From: Bacteroidales bacterium
Lineage (GTDB): Bacteria > Bacteroidota > Bacteroidia > Bacteroidales > GCA-2748055
Reading direction: 5' to 3'
NCBI GenBank assembly: GCA_023138875.1
Contig: JAGLOO010000015.1
Location: 1 to 64,000, forward strand
Length of the DNA stretch: 64,000 bases
The position numbers and the translations under genes are program-made. The notes beneath the pieces were generated by a model that was not told where the DNA came from, ran no database searches, and saw only the letters and a program-made list of their open reading frames with translations. Positions 63,103 to 64,000 of the stretch are shown here, one piece after another. How positions within the stretch are numbered: position 1 is the first letter of the stretch; each line of letters begins with the position of its first letter.

Positions 63103-64000
63103 ATGCTTAAACAGAGGCTTCAGCACAAACTACTACAAAAACTGTCTCCGCAGCAGATCCAGATGATCAAGCTGCTGGAGATCCCTGCCATTCAGCTGGA
63201 GCAGCGAATCAAAAAGGAAATGGAAGAGAATCCTGTTCTTGAAGAAGGAAATGAGGAGAACCCGTTCGAGGAACAGGAAGAATCTGGCGAGGAACAATCC
63301 GGAGAGCAGCAGGATGAATTTTCCCTTGAGGATTATATGCAGGATGATGAAATTCCCAGTTACCGGTTGAATACCCAGAACTATTCAGCGGATGATAAGA
63401 GGGAGGAGATCCCCTTTACGCTGGGGAGTTCTTTCAGGGAGCAGTTGAAGAGCCAGCTGGGATTGAGGAAACTGACTGAAGAACAGGAAATCCTTGCTGA
63501 ATACATCCTTGGAAATATAGACGATGATGGTTACCTGAGAAGGGAGTTAGAATCCATTGCGGATGACCTGGCTTTTTCAGTAGGCATGGAAGCTTCTTAT
63601 GAGGCCCTTCATGAGGTTATGATGATTATACAGGAATTCGATCCTGCCGGGGTTGGCGCAAGAAACCTTCAGGAATGCCTGCTGCTTCAGATTTCCAGGA
63701 AAGATTTGGAGCATCCTGTAACCGGATTGGCCCACCGAATCCTGAAGAACCATTTTGAGGAGTTTACCAACAAGCATTATGACAAGATCACCCAGAGGCT
63801 TGGAATTACCGAGAAGGAGTTAAAGGAAGCCCTGGAGGAGATCCTCCGGCTTAATCCAAAGCCGGGCGGAGCCATGGGGGATTCCCAGGGGAAGTCCTTT
63901 CACCATATAGTCCCCGATTTTATGCTTGAAGAGAATGAAGGATCGCTTCAGCTCTATCTCAATTCAAACAATGTACCTGAATTGAGGGTCAGTAGAACCT
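63103..64000 (+). CDS. rpoN: RNA polymerase sigma-54 factor, 5' part (continues beyond window)
   Basis: Open reading frame from ATG at 63103 to the end of the window (299 full codons). The N-terminus is the activator-interacting region (KQRLQHKLLQKLSPQQIQMI, KLLEIPAIQLEQRI, EMEENPVLEE), followed by an acidic linker and the core-binding domain (EILAEYILGNIDDDGYLRRE). It directs transcription needing enhancer-binding activators. Its DNA-binding RpoN box lies outside. Ten bases separate it from asnS. Confidence 0.93.
   Translation, partial: MLKQRLQHKLLQKLSPQQIQMIKLLEIPAIQLEQRIKKEMEENPVLEEGNEENPFEEQEESGEEQSGEQQDEFSLEDYMQDDEIPSYRLNTQNYSADDKREEIPFTLGSSFREQLKSQLGLRKLTEEQEILAEYILGNIDDDGYLRRELESIADDLAFSVGMEASYEALHEVMMIIQEFDPAGVGARNLQECLLLQISRKDLEHPVTGLAHRILKNHFEEFTNKHYDKITQRLGITEKELKEALEEILRLNPKPGGAMGDSQGKSFHHIVPDFMLEENEGSLQLYLNSNNVPELRVSRT

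Noticed and set aside
1-64000. tRNA, rRNA, CRISPR arrays and insertion sequences
   Set aside because: No tRNA-like GTTCGA arms in intergenic DNA, no regular spacer-repeat arrays, no transposase and no terminal inverted repeats were found on reading both strands.

Overview
The window comes from a Bacteroidota chromosome, probably a marine or environmental member of Bacteroidales or a related order. The evidence is a GldA-type ABC ATPase, a fused SecDF, a HYC_CC_PP-type protein, a DUF6150-like repeat protein, a second PurF-like protein of Bacteroidetes type, and many upstream sequences that fit the Bacteroidetes -7 box TAnnTTTG. Most genes have moderate GC. An arylsulfatase (1195-2721) and especially a radical SAM gene (28575-29450) are clearly AT-richer and look acquired. 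I see no rRNA, tRNA, IS element or CRISPR array.

Layout. 1-2721: the end of a PafA-like alkaline phosphatase and an exported arylsulfatase. 2858-9305: a tightly overlapping MoxR / DUF58 / DUF4381 / VWA / VWA-TPR / BatD operon, whose last gene seems to carry a one-base deletion. 9322-10569: an AAA ATPase/DUF4143 gene facing it. 10672-27325: a metal-resistance region with two complete but different RND metal-efflux systems. The minus-strand one has a His-rich adaptor and its pump lacks the CusA methionine triad. The plus-strand one has the methionine triad and is led by an HMA-AraC regulator and a HYC_CC_PP protein. An AI-2E family permease, a metallo-beta-lactamase-fold protein and small secreted proteins lie between them. 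27447-29450: a UDG-like protein, two decayed gene remnants (ferritin-like and CHAT) and the AT-rich radical SAM gene. 29452-35866: a TldD/TldE protease pair (TldD with a twin-arginine signal) and, divergently, a DUF1080-hydrolase fusion, a Tat-exported aldo/keto reductase and an outer-membrane-type protein.

35883-40339 is a three-gene lipid-type operon (acyl-CoA ligase, GNAT-like protein, CrtI/RetSat-like oxidoreductase). It is followed by a PurF homologue lacking the catalytic N-terminal cysteine, a YESQA-repeat protein and a LETM1-like protein. 42891-50387 holds core metabolism and export genes (gpmI, a cytidylate-kinase-like gene, mdh, secDF). 50401-53188 is a two-component system with a divergent secreted coiled-coil protein; three TTAAC repeats at 11-bp spacing lie between them. 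53294-55207 has tatA, a Na+/Ca2+ exchanger and a LolD-like ATPase. 55230-61591 is a minus-strand series: saccharopine-dehydrogenase-like protein, ribE, metK under a SAM-II riboswitch, a TPR protein, gldA and a universal stress protein. asnS and the start of rpoN close the window.

Functional links. Exported phosphatase, sulfatase, 3-keto-sugar-type hydrolase and Tat-exported oxidoreductase suggest scavenging of sulfated or phosphorylated polymers. The metal region suggests exposure to copper/silver plus at least one other metal. The tatA gene fits the presence of at least two Tat substrates in the window.
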